Shown: piece after piece, positions 49,990 through 59,416 of the stretch
Position numbering within the stretch: position 1 is the first letter of the stretch
Layout: the number at the start of each line of letters is the position of its first letter
Assembly: GCF_001528665.1 (NCBI RefSeq)
Contig: NZ_BBYJ01000005.1
Span: 310,001-374,000 of the forward strand
Source: Microtetraspora malaysiensis
GTDB taxonomy: Bacteria > Actinomycetota > Actinomycetes > Streptosporangiales > Streptosporangiaceae
DNA: 64,000 bases
Direction of reading: 5' to 3'
Position numbers and translations under genes: made by a program
Notes under the pieces: model-generated
Told to the model about the DNA's origin: nothing
What the model saw: the letters and a program-made list of their open reading frames with translations, nothing else
Databases searched by the model: none

Positions 49990-51294
49990 ATGAATGTTCT
50001 GAGCACCCTGCGCACCGTCGTCCGCGGTCAGGTCCGGCTGCCCGGTGACCCGGGCTTCGACGCCGCGCGCCGTCCCTGGAACCTGGCGGTCGAGCAGCCG
50101 GTGGCCGCCGTGGTCGAAGCAGCCGACGCCGCCGACGTCGCCGCGCTCGTCCGGTACGCCCGCACCGCCGGGCTCGGCATCGCGACACAGCCCAACGGGC
50201 ACGGCGCGACCGGCCGTACCGACGGCACCATCCTGCTGCGCACCGCCCGGCTCGACAGCCTGCGAATCGACCCGGACGCCCGCCGCGCCCACATCGGCGC
50301 CGGCGTGTCCTCCGGCCGGGTGCAGGCCGCCGCCGCGCCGTACGGACTGACCGGCCTGCCCGGCAGCTCCCCGGTCGTCAGCGTGACCGGCGTCGCCCTC
50401 GGCGGCGGGCTGAGCTGGTTCGGCCGCGCGTACGGGTGGGTCGCCGACAGCGTCAGCGCGTTCGACCTCGTGGACGCGGACGGCCACCGACGGCACGTCA
50501 CCGCCGGCACCGACCCCGACCTGTTCTGGGCCCTGCGCGGCGCGGGAGGCGACTTCGCGATCGTCACGGGCCTGGAACTGACCCTCCACGACGCGCCGCG
50601 CCTGTACGGCGGCCGCATGGTGTGGACGGCCGAGCACGCCCCCGAGGTGATGGACGCCTACCGGCAGATCACCGCGACCGCCCCGGACGAGCTGACCGTG
50701 TGGCTGGACCTGCTGCACTTCCCCGGCTCCGACCCCATGGTCGCCGTCGATGCCACCTACCTCGGCGGCGCCGAGCAGGCACGCAACCTGCTGGCCCCGC
50801 TGGACCGCCTGCCCCGGCCGCTGTCGGACGGCAGGCGGGTCATGGCGGTCTCCGAACTCGGGACCATCACTGCGGAACCGACCGACCCGGGACCCGGGCT
50901 GTCGCGCGGCGAACTCCTCACCGACCTGGACGACGTCGCGGCCAAGACGCTGCTCGCCGACCCGATCGCGCCGCTGCTGAGCGTCCAGATCCGGCACCTG
51001 GGCGGCGCGTTCGCCCGCCCTTCCGACAGCCCGCACGGCCCGCTGGCCGCGCCCTACGCGCTCTACCTGTTCGGCGTCCCCACCGACCCGGCGACGGCCC
51101 GGGCCATCGCGGACAAGCAGCGTGCTCTCGCCGGCGCACTTCCCGTCAGCGGCCGCAAGCCTCTCACCTTCCTCAATCCCGGAGAGACCGCGGCCGACGC
51201 GTTCACTTCCACCACCCTGAGCCGGCTGCGCGCCGTCAAACGCCACCGGGACCCGCACAACACCTTCCGCAGCAACTTCCCGGTGGGAGGGTGA
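49990..51294 (+). CDS. FAD-linked oxidoreductase, berberine-bridge-enzyme-like
   Basis: 434 residues. FAD_binding_4 (PCMH) domain with QPNGHGATGRTDGT, where the His is the usual 8-alpha covalent FAD ligand, and GLPGSSPVVSVTGVALGGGLSWFGRAYG, where bicovalent members have a Cys in place of Ser. The C-terminal BBE motif is present in modified form (HRDPHNTFRSNFPV). Monocovalent flavin is therefore inferred. No signal peptide. AGGAG lies before the ATG. Often part of antibiotic or sugar-oxidising clusters; here it follows the damaged MFS gene. Confidence 0.9.
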   Translation: MNVLSTLRTVVRGQVRLPGDPGFDAARRPWNLAVEQPVAAVVEAADAADVAALVRYARTAGLGIATQPNGHGATGRTDGTILLRTARLDSLRIDPDARRAHIGAGVSSGRVQAAAAPYGLTGLPGSSPVVSVTGVALGGGLSWFGRAYGWVADSVSAFDLVDADGHRRHVTAGTDPDLFWALRGAGGDFAIVTGLELTLHDAPRLYGGRMVWTAEHAPEVMDAYRQITATAPDELTVWLDLLHFPGSDPMVAVDATYLGGAEQARNLLAPLDRLPRPLSDGRRVMAVSELGTITAEPTDPGPGLSRGELLTDLDDVAAKTLLADPIAPLLSVQIRHLGGAFARPSDSPHGPLAAPYALYLFGVPTDPATARAIADKQRALAGALPVSGRKPLTFLNPGETAADAFTSTTLSRLRAVKRHRDPHNTFRSNFPVGG

Positions 51295-51354
51295 CAGCCG
51301 GGAGGCCGGGTGAGCGGCCAGCCTGCCTTCGGACTAGGGAGTGTCAGACACGAC

Positions 51355-52641
51355 CTAACCGCCTCGCCGGCCCGGCCCCCGACGGCGCAGGCCGTATGCG
51401 GCGGCCCCGACGGCCAGGACGACCGCTCCGGCGACCACCGACGAGAGCGGAAGGGCGAAGGCCAGGATCAGGCAGCCGGCCAGGCCGAGTACGGGCACGG
51501 CCCGCCGGTGCGGGGCTCCGGCCGAGATGAGCGTCACCGCGCTGGCGTTGGCGATGGCGTAGTAGACGAGCACGCCGAAGGAGGAGAACCCGATCGCGCC
51601 GCGCAGGTCCGCCAGGCCCGCCACCACGGCCACGACCGCCCCCACCGCCAGCTCGGCGTGGTGGGGCACGCCGAACCGCGGGTGGACGGCGGTGAGGGCG
51701 CCGGGCAGGTGCCGGTCGCGGGCCATGGCCAGCGTCGTACGGGAGACCCCCAGGATCAGCGCGAGCAGCGAGCCGGTCGCGGCGACCGCCGCGCCGACGC
51801 GTACCAGCGGCACCAGGCCGGGCAGCCCGGCGGCGCGGGCGACCTCGGCCAGCGGGGCGGCCGCCCCGCCGACTCCTTCGGCGCCCAGTACGCTCAGCGC
51901 CGCGACCGCGACCGCCGCGTAGACCACCAGGGCGATGCCCAGCGCCAGCGGGATGGCGCGGGGGATCGTGCGCGCGGGGTCGCGGACCTCCTCCCCGAGC
52001 GTGGCGATGCGCGCGTATCCGGCGAACGCGAAGAACAGCAGGCCCGCCGCCTGCAGCACCCCGCCGGGTGAGGCGTCCGAGCCGAGGCCGAGCCGGGACG
52101 CGTCCGGCGCGCCGGAGGTGAGGGCGGCGACCACCACGGTGGTCAGCACCGCGAGGACGACGGCGACGCTGACGCGGGTGAGCCAGGCGGACCGGTGCAC
52201 CCCGACGTAGTTCACGGCGGTCAACGCGACCACGGCGGCCACGGCCACCGCGTGCGCCTGCTCAGGCCAGACGTAGTAGCCGACGGTCAGGGCCATCGCC
52301 GCGCACGAGGCGGTCTTGCCGACGACGAACCCCCAGCCGGCCAGGTATCCCCAGAACTCCCCCAGGCGTTCGCGGCCGTAGACGTAGGTGCCGCCGGAGG
52401 CCGGGTAGCGGGCCGCGAGCCGGGCCGAGGAGGTGGCGTTGCAGTAGGCGACCGCCGCGGCCAGGGCCAGTCCGAGCAGCAGCGCGGATCCGGCCGCGCG
52501 CGCAGCCGGGGAGAGTGCGGCGAAGATCCCCGCGCCGATCATGGACCCGAGGCCGATCACCACGGCGTCGAAGAGCCCGAGCCGGCGTCGCAGCTCGTCC
52601 GGGACCGCGGCGGCGGTCGTCGCCTTGCCCAATCGGCTCAC
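51355..52641 (-). CDS. Amino acid permease (APC family)
   Basis: 428 residues with about 12 hydrophobic segments. The first helix has VIGLGSMIGAGIFAALSPAA, the substrate-binding unwound glycine motif of the APC family; later FAFAGYARIATLGEEVRDPART marks helix 6 and the following loop. The GTG at 52641 is chosen with AAAGGGGT upstream; the frame is open further but without conservation. Substrate amino acid unknown. Confidence 0.92.
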   Translation of the reverse strand: MSRLGKATTAAAVPDELRRRLGLFDAVVIGLGSMIGAGIFAALSPAARAAGSALLLGLALAAAVAYCNATSSARLAARYPASGGTYVYGRERLGEFWGYLAGWGFVVGKTASCAAMALTVGYYVWPEQAHAVAVAAVVALTAVNYVGVHRSAWLTRVSVAVVLAVLTTVVVAALTSGAPDASRLGLGSDASPGGVLQAAGLLFFAFAGYARIATLGEEVRDPARTIPRAIPLALGIALVVYAAVAVAALSVLGAEGVGGAAAPLAEVARAAGLPGLVPLVRVGAAVAATGSLLALILGVSRTTLAMARDRHLPGALTAVHPRFGVPHHAELAVGAVVAVVAGLADLRGAIGFSSFGVLVYYAIANASAVTLISAGAPHRRAVPVLGLAGCLILAFALPLSSVVAGAVVLAVGAAAYGLRRRGPGRRGG

Positions 52642-52971
52642 CCCTTTTCCCGCCGTCACCGTACGCGAACGGGCCGGACCCGCATGCCGCCGCGACAGAC
52701 CGTCGGCAACGGTAGCCGACCTCGTCGGCTGCGGTGGCACGAGGTCTGGCCCAACCGCGAACCCCGGCGGTGCGGCGCGCCCTGGACTCCGGCCCCCGCC
52801 GGTCACCGGGGAGAGCCGGAGCGCCGTGTGGCCGCTGCCCGGGTCGAGGCCGCCGAAGCCGGTCGCGAGATAATTTCCGGAGGATGTCCATCTGGCAGTG
52901 CCCCGTTCGTAGTTATGGCATGCGGCGATCCCGCCGCGCGACGAGACAACGGAACACTGAGGGAGCCGATC
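52642..52971. other. Intergenic between divergent permease and DGPF genes
   Basis: 330 nt. Contains an inverted repeat AGCCGAC-CTC-GTCGGCT (52714-52730) that could be an operator for either gene. No frame gives a credible protein. Confidence 0.5.
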
Positions 52972-53322
52972 ATGAAGTACATGCTGCTGATCCAGGCGGG
53001 CGAGGTCGCCGAGAACGGCGAGGCCGCCGAGAGCGATTTCGGGGCCTGGGTGGCCTACGACAAGGCGGTGAAGGACGCGGGGATCTTCGTTTCCGGGGAG
53101 TCCCTGGCGGACCTGGTCACCGCCACGATGGTGCGCGTCAGCCCGGACGGCGAGCGGACCGTGACGGACGGGCCGTTCGCCGAGACGCGCGAGGTGCTCG
53201 GCGGGTTCTACGTCATCGACGTGCCGGACCTGGACGCCGCGCTGGACTGGGCAGCCCGCTGCCCCGGCGCCCTCGGTAGCGGCTCGGTGGTGGTGCGGCC
53301 GGTCGCCGACTTCGGGGTCTGA
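52972..53322 (+). CDS. DGPF-domain (YCII-like) protein
   Basis: 116 residues. YCII fold with MKYMLLIQAGE at the start and the hallmark VTDGPFAETREVLGGFYVID; ends with PVAD. GGGAG lies upstream of the ATG. One to two nucleotides separate it from the ECF42 sigma gene. In other actinobacteria DGPF genes are the usual targets and neighbours of ECF42 factors. Confidence 0.95.
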   Translation: MKYMLLIQAGEVAENGEAAESDFGAWVAYDKAVKDAGIFVSGESLADLVTATMVRVSPDGERTVTDGPFAETREVLGGFYVIDVPDLDAALDWAARCPGALGSGSVVVRPVADFGV

Positions 53323-53324
53323 TT

Positions 53325-54578
53325 GTGCGTGACGAGCGGGCGGACGGTGTGGCCTCGGTGGAGGCGGTGTTCCGCGAGGAGCACGGCCGGCTGCTGGCCG
53401 CGCTCGTCCGCCGCTTCGGTGATCTGGACCTGGCCGAAGAGGTCACGTCGGAGGCGATCGAGGCGGCGTTGGCGCGCTGGCCGGTGGACGGCGTCCCGCC
53501 GAAACCCGGAGCCTGGTTGATGACAACGGCGCGGCGCAGGGCGGTCGATCGGCTGCGGCGTGACCAGGCTCTCGCCGCGCGGCTGGCGATGCTGCGGGTG
53601 GAGGCGGAGCGGGCGGAGCCCCCACCGGCCCAGGACGCGGACGGCGGCCTGCCGGACGAGCGGCTGCAGTTGTTCTTCACCTGCGCCCACCCCGCGCTCG
53701 CGGCCGAGGACCGGGGGGCGCTGATGCTGCGCTGCCTGGCCGGGCTGTCCACGCCGGAGGTGGCGCGGGCCTTCCTGGTGCCCCCGGAGACGATGGCCAA
53801 GCGGATCACCCGGGCGAAGAAGAAGATCCGCGCCGCCCGGATCCCGTTCCGGGTGCCCGGTGCGGACGAGTTGCCGGGGCGGCTGCCGGGCGTGCTTCAA
53901 GTGGTGTATTCGATCTTCACCGAGGGGTACGTGGCCAGCTCGGGCCCGCGTCTGCAGCGGCTCGACCTCGCCGAGGAAGCGATCCGCCTCGGGCGCATCC
54001 TGCGCCGTCTTCTGCCCGCTGAACGGGAGGTCGCCGGGCTGCTCGGGCTGATGTTGCTGGTCCACGCCCGGCGGGACGCGCGCAGCGGCCCGGACGGCGA
54101 GGTGGTGCTGCTGGACGAGCAGGACCGTGCCCGGTGGGACCGCGGCATGATCGCGGAAGGCCGTGACCTGGTGGCCGTCGCGTTGACCGGCGGGCCGCCG
54201 GGCCCGTACGGGGTGCAGGCCGCGATCGCCGCCCTGCACGACGAGTCCGTCAGCCTCGACACCACCGACTGGCCGCAGATCGTGGCGCTGTACGACGTGT
54301 TGCTCGCACTCGTCCCGTCTCCGATCGTCGCGCTGAACCGGGCCGTGGCGGTGGCGATGCGTGACGGCCCGGAAGCCGGCCTGGCGCTGCTGGACGAGCT
54401 GGCCGGCGAGCCGCGGCTGCGCGGCTACCACCCCTACCCCGCGGCGCGGGCGGATCTGCTGAGCCGGGTCGGCCGATTCTCCGAGGCCGCCGCGGCCTAC
54501 CGCCAGGCCCTCGAACTGGCGGGCACCGAGCCCGAGCGCGCGCACCTCCGGCGGAGGCTGGACGCGATCGAGGATTAG
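53325..54578 (+). CDS. ECF42-type RNA polymerase sigma factor
   Basis: 417 residues. Sigma regions 2 (FREEHGRLLAALVRRFGDLDLAEE) and 4 (STPEVARAFLVPPETMAKRITRAKKKIR) are followed by a C-terminal helical domain of about 200 residues with TPR-like repeats (SPIVALNRAVAVAM, GRFSEAAAAYRQALELAG). That extension defines ECF42 and is needed for activity; no anti-sigma factor is associated. GTG start 2 nt after the DGPF gene stop. Operon with that gene is clear. Confidence 0.95.
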   Translation: MRDERADGVASVEAVFREEHGRLLAALVRRFGDLDLAEEVTSEAIEAALARWPVDGVPPKPGAWLMTTARRRAVDRLRRDQALAARLAMLRVEAERAEPPPAQDADGGLPDERLQLFFTCAHPALAAEDRGALMLRCLAGLSTPEVARAFLVPPETMAKRITRAKKKIRAARIPFRVPGADELPGRLPGVLQVVYSIFTEGYVASSGPRLQRLDLAEEAIRLGRILRRLLPAEREVAGLLGLMLLVHARRDARSGPDGEVVLLDEQDRARWDRGMIAEGRDLVAVALTGGPPGPYGVQAAIAALHDESVSLDTTDWPQIVALYDVLLALVPSPIVALNRAVAVAMRDGPEAGLALLDELAGEPRLRGYHPYPAARADLLSRVGRFSEAAAAYRQALELAGTEPERAHLRRRLDAIED

Positions 54579-54652
54579 GTGGGCGAGCCGGCCGCCGGAA
54601 CGCGGCGTCACGTGCCCGGGATCCGGCAGAGTCAGCGCCGCCTCGGCGCGTT

Positions 54653-54687
54653 CCCGGGACAGGCCCGTGTGGTGGGCCTGTCCCGGG
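54653..54687 (+). terminator. Strong terminator hairpin of the DGPF-ECF42 operon
   Basis: CCCGGGACAGGCCC pairs perfectly with GGGCCTGTCCCGGG around a 7-nt loop, 75 nt after the stop. The rest of the 300-nt gap to 54880 holds no gene, though 54700-54780 on the minus strand looks weakly coding. Confidence 0.85.
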
Positions 54688-54879
54688 TACGGCCGTCGGC
54701 CCGGTCAGCAGCGGCGTCCGTTGGGCGAGGTCGGCGTCCGCCGGCATCCCGAAGTGGGTGAGCACGGGCGGGGGCCACATCGGCCAGGCAAGTCATGCCG
54801 CCTCCGGCGACGTCGCTCGCTCATGAGGGACACGGGTCGCGCCACCGACGCGGGTCAGGGCGTGGGGCCGTCCCGTCTG

Positions 54880-55278
54880 TCAGGCCGGCACGCTGTTGAA
54901 ACCGCACCAGGGCAGCGCGTTGGGCGAGAGGAATACATTGCCGCTAGCCCAGACGAACCCCCAAGAGTTGTGGGCTCCCTTGCCCGGCAGATACCTGTCG
55001 CCCTGGGTGTAATAGGCCCAGATCGGCTGCCCGTCCGGCGTGTTCCGCGTGGTGGTCTTGCAGAGGAAGCCGCTTGTGGTGGTGTCCAGCCAGCCTTTCT
55101 GGAAGGTGAAGTTGGAGGAGGAGTACACCGCCAGAGGCGCGTTGTTACGTGCCTTCACCCAGCCCGGGAAGGTGTGGCCGTACGGGTCGCGGACCGCGGC
55201 CGCCGAGGCGTTGGCCACCGAGGTCGGCGCCAGCGCCAGCCCGAGACACAGCGCGCCTGCGGCGATCAGTCTGTTCAT
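54880..55278 (-). CDS. Small secreted protein with conserved-looking SH3-like tail
   Basis: 132 residues. Signal peptide: MNRLIAAGALCLGLALAPTS, cleavage after ANA or ASA. The mature part, about 107 residues with two Cys (in FLCKTTT and LPWCGF) that could form a disulfide, reads GWVKARNNAPLAVYSSSNFT, a start resembling SH3b modules of actinobacterial secreted proteins. No catalytic residues seen. ATG 55278 has AAAGGAAG-type site upstream. Function unknown. Confidence 0.78.
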   Translation of the reverse strand: MNRLIAAGALCLGLALAPTSVANASAAAVRDPYGHTFPGWVKARNNAPLAVYSSSNFTFQKGWLDTTTSGFLCKTTTRNTPDGQPIWAYYTQGDRYLPGKGAHNSWGFVWASGNVFLSPNALPWCGFNSVPA

Positions 55279-55641
55279 GGTGCTTCCTTTCTCGAAGGGG
55301 TGGCAGCCAGTCAACGGCGGAGACCTGCGGACGGCCATGGCGGTCGGCCGTGGGTTGCGAGTTTCCGCAAGAACCCGGATCGGCGTTGACTTCGGGCACC
55401 GGCGCATCGGCCCTGTTCAACGGGGGTGGCCGAGGCCTTGTCGTCCTCAACGCGGACGCCGCCGAGGTGGGCGGATGGCGCGTGCGCCACTACTGTGAGG
55501 CTGCCGACGTCGAGGCGACTCACAGTGGACGGCGGGCCGGCCGTTCCGGGACGGTCCCGCCACGGCGTCGCCGGGCCCACGAACCCGTCTTATGGTCCGT
55601 CCACGTGGTCCGTCATGGTCGCTCACCCCCGGGAGACAGCC

Positions 55642-56664
55642 GTGTCCCTGCCTCTGCCCGACCCCTTCTCCCCGCCGCGCTCCCGGGCCGGACGGCCTGC
55701 CCGCCTTGGCGTGGTCCCCACCGTCGTGGCCCTGCTCGCGGGACTGCTCACGGCCGCCGATCGCGCCGACGCCGGGTTCTCGCCGAGCCCGTCGCCGAGC
55801 GTGACCCCGGCCGCCTTGCCCTCCCCCTCCCCCTCGCTATCGGCCTCGCCGTCCCCCCGCGGAGGCACGTTCACCGTCGTGGCGGCGGGCGACATCGCCG
55901 CGCAGTGCACGGCGAGCTCCAGCTCCTGCGCCCATGCCAAAACGGCCGCGCAGGTCCAGGCGATCAACCCGGAGTTCGTCCTCACGATGGGTGACAACCA
56001 GTACGACCGCGGCACGATCGACGACTACCGGAAGTACTACGACACGACCTGGGGCAAGTTCAAGAACAAGACCCGTCCCACGGCGGGCAACCACGAGAGC
56101 TACGACCCGGCCGGGTTCGAGGCCGGCTACAAGTCCTACTTCGGGGCGATCGCGTTCCCGAACGGCAAGAGCTGGTACAGCTTCGACCGGGGCAACTGGC
56201 ACTTCATCGCCCTCGACTCCAACCTCTTCGACCGGACCGCGCAGATCGACTGGCTCAGGGCCGACCTCGCCGCCACCACCAGGGGCTGCGTCGCCGCGTA
56301 CTGGCACCACCCGCTGTTCAGCTCCGGCGAGCACGGCGACGACCCGGTCAGCCGGCCCGTCTGGCAGATCCTCTACGACGACGGAGCCGACCTGGTGCTC
56401 AACGGGCACGACCACCACTACGAGCGGTTCGGCCCGCAGAACCCCTCAGGCAAGGCCGACCCGAACGGCCCGGTCGAGCTGCTCGGCGGCATGGGCGGCG
56501 CCGAATCGTACAAGATCAAGAACGTCCGGCCCAACAGCCGGTTCCGGCTCAGCGGCACGAGCGGTGTGGTGAAGCTGACGTTCACCGACAGCACGTTCTC
56601 CTGGCAGCTCATCGGCACCGATGGCAAGGTGAAGGACACCAGCCCGACCTACGCCTGCCACTGA
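55642..56664 (+). CDS. Secreted calcineurin-like metallophosphoesterase
   Basis: 340 residues. After a leader (LGVVPTVVALLAGLLTAADRADA) and a Ser/Pro linker, the catalytic domain shows the metal-binding blocks: AAGDIA, MGDNQYDRG, AGNHES, HHPLFSSG and GHDHHYER. This is the purple-acid-phosphatase-like group of secreted actinobacterial phosphatases. GTG 55642 is chosen for GGGAG 7 nt upstream; an in-frame ATG at 55615 would add 9 residues. Probably releases phosphate outside the cell. Confidence 0.92.
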   Translation: MSLPLPDPFSPPRSRAGRPARLGVVPTVVALLAGLLTAADRADAGFSPSPSPSVTPAALPSPSPSLSASPSPRGGTFTVVAAGDIAAQCTASSSSCAHAKTAAQVQAINPEFVLTMGDNQYDRGTIDDYRKYYDTTWGKFKNKTRPTAGNHESYDPAGFEAGYKSYFGAIAFPNGKSWYSFDRGNWHFIALDSNLFDRTAQIDWLRADLAATTRGCVAAYWHHPLFSSGEHGDDPVSRPVWQILYDDGADLVLNGHDHHYERFGPQNPSGKADPNGPVELLGGMGGAESYKIKNVRPNSRFRLSGTSGVVKLTFTDSTFSWQLIGTDGKVKDTSPTYACH

Positions 56665-56765
56665 AGTACGCCCCGGCGATCCGGTGGCCCCGGCCGGTGG
56701 CCGTACTCGCCGACGCCTGCGCGCGGCGCGGGAAAACATGTTGCGGAAATGTCGGTGCCCTTCAC

Positions 56766-56771
56766 TAGGGT
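56766..56771 (+). promoter_or_regulatory. Leaderless -10 box of the ABC exporter operon
   Basis: TAGGGT, then 8 nt, then the GTG at 56780. A TTGCGG at 56741-56746 could be the -35, with a long 19-nt spacer. Confidence 0.4.
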
Positions 56772-56779
56772 CTTGCCAC

Positions 56780-57715
56780 GTGGCAGAGCAACCAATGATC
56801 TTCGCCCGTGGCCTGGTCAAACGCTTCGGCGACTTCACCGCGGTCAACGGCATCGACGTCGAGGTCGCGCCGGGCGAGGCGTTCGGCTTCCTGGGGCCCA
56901 ACGGGGCGGGCAAGTCCTCGACGATGCGGATGATCAGTTGCGTGTCCGCGCCCACCTCAGGCGAGCTGCGCATCCTGGGGATGGACCCGGTGCGCGACGG
57001 CACCAGGATCCGCGCCCGGCTGGGCGTCTGCCCGCAGCTGGACAACCTCGACCCCGACCTGACAGTGCGGGAGAACCTCACCACCTACGCCCGATACTTC
57101 GGGCTGTCCCGCGTCGAGGGGCGGCGGCGGGCCGATGAGCTGCTGGACTTCGTCCAGCTCAGCGACCGGGCGGGCAGCATGGTCGAGCCGCTGTCGGGCG
57201 GCATGAAACGCCGCCTGACGATCGCCCGATCCATGATCAACGAGCCGGACATCGTGCTGCTCGACGAGCCGACCACCGGCCTCGACCCGCAGGCCAGACA
57301 CCTGCTGTGGGAGCGGCTGTTCCGGCTCAAGCAGCGCGGCACCACGCTCGTGCTCACCACGCACTACATGGACGAGGCCGAGCAGCTGTGCGACCGGCTC
57401 GTGGTCATGGACGGCGGAAAGATCGTCGCCGAGGGGTCGCCGCGCTCGCTGATCGAGACGTACTCCACGGCCGAGGTGGTCGAGCTGCGCTTCCCCGACG
57501 GCCTCGACCTGAACGCCGACTACGCGGCGAAGATGAGCGGGATCGGCGAGCGGGTGGACCCGCTGCCCGACCGGGTGCTGCTGTACGCCGACGACGGCGA
57601 CGCGGCGCTGACCGAGGTGCACCAGCGCGGTCTGACGCCCTCCAGCGTGCTGATCCGCCGCTCCACCCTGGAGGACGTGTTCCTCCACCTCACCGGCCGG
57701 ACGTTGGTGGACTGA
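56780..57715 (+). CDS. ABC-2 exporter ATPase (DrrA/NodI-like)
   Basis: 311 residues. Walker A GPNGAGKSS, Q-loop CPQLDNLDPDLTV, signature LSGGMKRRL, Walker B DIVLLDEPTTGLDP and switch His in TTHYMDEAEQLCD. The C-terminal extension of 80 residues resembles that of DrrA/NodI. Exports a lipophilic compound or polysaccharide with the two following permeases; the substrate is unknown. GTG 56780 is chosen over ATG 56795 because a -10 box stands 8 nt before it. Confidence 0.94.
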   Translation: MAEQPMIFARGLVKRFGDFTAVNGIDVEVAPGEAFGFLGPNGAGKSSTMRMISCVSAPTSGELRILGMDPVRDGTRIRARLGVCPQLDNLDPDLTVRENLTTYARYFGLSRVEGRRRADELLDFVQLSDRAGSMVEPLSGGMKRRLTIARSMINEPDIVLLDEPTTGLDPQARHLLWERLFRLKQRGTTLVLTTHYMDEAEQLCDRLVVMDGGKIVAEGSPRSLIETYSTAEVVELRFPDGLDLNADYAAKMSGIGERVDPLPDRVLLYADDGDAALTEVHQRGLTPSSVLIRRSTLEDVFLHLTGRTLVD

Positions 57716-57716
57716 C

Positions 57717-58487
57717 ATGACCGCCGGCACCGTCCGTCCCAGCATCGCCGTCCTGGAACGGCAGCTGACGCTCTACCGCAGGCTGTGGCGGGCGTCGGTG
57801 TTCTCCTCGTTCGTCCTTCCGGTGCTCTTCGTGATCAGCATCGGCATCGGCGTCGGTGGATACGTCGGCTCCGTCAAGGGCGTCGACTACCTGTCGTGGA
57901 TCGTCCCCGGCGTGGTCGCCTCGACCGCGTTCCAGATGGCGCTCGGCGAGTCGACCTACCCCGTGCTCGGCGACTTCAAGTGGTCGCGCGCGTTCCACGC
58001 GATGCGGGCCACCCCGGTCCAGCCGAACCACATCCTGACCGGCCACCTGCTCTACCTGCTGTTCCGGGTGACGACCGCCGTCCTGGCGTTCCTGCTGGTA
58101 GTGCTGTTCTTCGGCGCGCTGCGCTCGCCGTGGGCGGTGACGGTCCCGCTCGTCTGCGCCCTGCTGACGGTGGCCACCGCCGCGCCGGTCAGCGCGTTCG
58201 CGGCCAGCATCGACAGCGACAGCCACTTCACGCTGCTGTTCCGCTTCGTGATGATCCCCGCGTCGCTGTTCTCGGGCGTCTTCTTCCCCATCGAGCAGCT
58301 CCCCGGCCTGATCCGGCCGGTGGCGTACGTCTCGCCGTTGTGGCACGCCGTGGAGCTGTGCCGCTCGGCCACGCTCGGCACCGCGCCGCCGTGGCCGGTC
58401 GCCGCGCACGTCGGCTGCCTGCTGGTGTGGGCCGTCGCGGGCACGCTGCTCGCCGCACGCCGGTTCCGCCGGAGGCTGGAGGACTGA
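57717..58487 (+). CDS. ABC-2 exporter permease 1 (NodJ-like)
   Basis: 256 residues, six helices with ABC-2 motifs (SWIVPGVVASTAFQMALGES, SGVFFPIEQLPGL, SPLWHAVELCR). Follows the ATPase by one nucleotide and overlaps the second permease at 58487. The presence of two paralogous permeases suggests a heterodimeric channel. Confidence 0.93.
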   Translation: MTAGTVRPSIAVLERQLTLYRRLWRASVFSSFVLPVLFVISIGIGVGGYVGSVKGVDYLSWIVPGVVASTAFQMALGESTYPVLGDFKWSRAFHAMRATPVQPNHILTGHLLYLLFRVTTAVLAFLLVVLFFGALRSPWAVTVPLVCALLTVATAAPVSAFAASIDSDSHFTLLFRFVMIPASLFSGVFFPIEQLPGLIRPVAYVSPLWHAVELCRSATLGTAPPWPVAAHVGCLLVWAVAGTLLAARRFRRRLED

Positions 58488-59311
58488 TGTTGACCACTCT
58501 GGCGGCCGCGAGGTCGATGCGCGCCTCCCGTCCGGGGCTCTCCACCACACGGGTCGGCGCGGTGATCAGCCGCAACGTCGGCGCGTTGCGCTCGGGCCCG
58601 GCCTACTGGATCGTGCTCGTCTCCGGCTTCTTCGAGCCGCTGCTGTATCTGCTGTCCATCGGCGTCGGCGTGGGCGCGCTGGTCGGCGATCTGACTGTCT
58701 ACGGCCGCACCATGCCGTACGCCGCCTTCGTCGCCCCGGCCATGCTCGCGGTGTCGGCCATGACCGGGGCGCTGGCGGAGACCACGTTCAACGTGTTCTT
58801 CAAGCTCAAGTACGTGAAGACGTACGAGGCGGTGCTCGCCACGCCGGTGCGGCCGGTGGAGATCGCCTTCGGTGAGCTGACGTGGGCGACCGTCCGAGGC
58901 TCCTTCTACACCGCGATCTTCCTCGGCGTGATGGTCGCGCTCGGCCTGGCGCCGGTGGGCGGCGCGCTGGCCGCCTTCCCGGCGACGATCCTGGTGAGCC
59001 TGGCGTTCGGCGCGGTCGGACTCACGATCAGCACGCTGATGCGCGGCTGGCAGGACTTCGACCTGCTGACCACCGGCCAGTTCGCGATGTTCCTGTTCTC
59101 CGGGACGTTCTCCCCGGTGCAGGACTACCCGGCGTGGGCGGAGATTCTGATCCAGATCACCCCGCTCTACCACGCGGTCGAGCTGGTGCGCAGGTTGTCC
59201 CTGGGCGTGTACGGCCCCGGCCTGCTGGGGCACGCCGCCTACCTCCTGGTCATGCTCGCGGCCGGGTTGTGGTTCGCCGCCCGCCGCATGGAGCGCCTGC
59301 TCTGCCCCTGA
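58487..59311 (+). CDS. ABC-2 exporter permease 2 (NodJ-like)
   Basis: 274 residues. Same fold as permease 1 with an N-terminal extension (residues 1-35). Motifs: YAAFVAPAMLAVSAMTGALA, FSGTFSPVQDYP, TPLYHAVELVRRLSLG. Start codon overlaps the stop of permease 1 (TGATG), so the pair is coupled. Confidence 0.93.
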   Translation: MLTTLAAARSMRASRPGLSTTRVGAVISRNVGALRSGPAYWIVLVSGFFEPLLYLLSIGVGVGALVGDLTVYGRTMPYAAFVAPAMLAVSAMTGALAETTFNVFFKLKYVKTYEAVLATPVRPVEIAFGELTWATVRGSFYTAIFLGVMVALGLAPVGGALAAFPATILVSLAFGAVGLTISTLMRGWQDFDLLTTGQFAMFLFSGTFSPVQDYPAWAEILIQITPLYHAVELVRRLSLGVYGPGLLGHAAYLLVMLAAGLWFAARRMERLLCP

Positions 59312-59350
59312 CCGGCTGTCCGGCCGGGCGCCTACGGCGCGGGAGCGGAT

Positions 59351-59379
59351 CCGGCCGCCGGAGCAGGAGCGGCGGCCGG
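59351..59379. terminator. Terminator between convergent exporter and NmrA-like genes
   Basis: CCGGCCGCCG and CGGCGGCCGG form a perfect 10-bp stem with a 9-nt loop. Confidence 0.75.
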
Positions 59380-59416
59380 GTCCTGTCCCTCGTCCCTCGG
59401 CCGCCGCTTCGCACGG

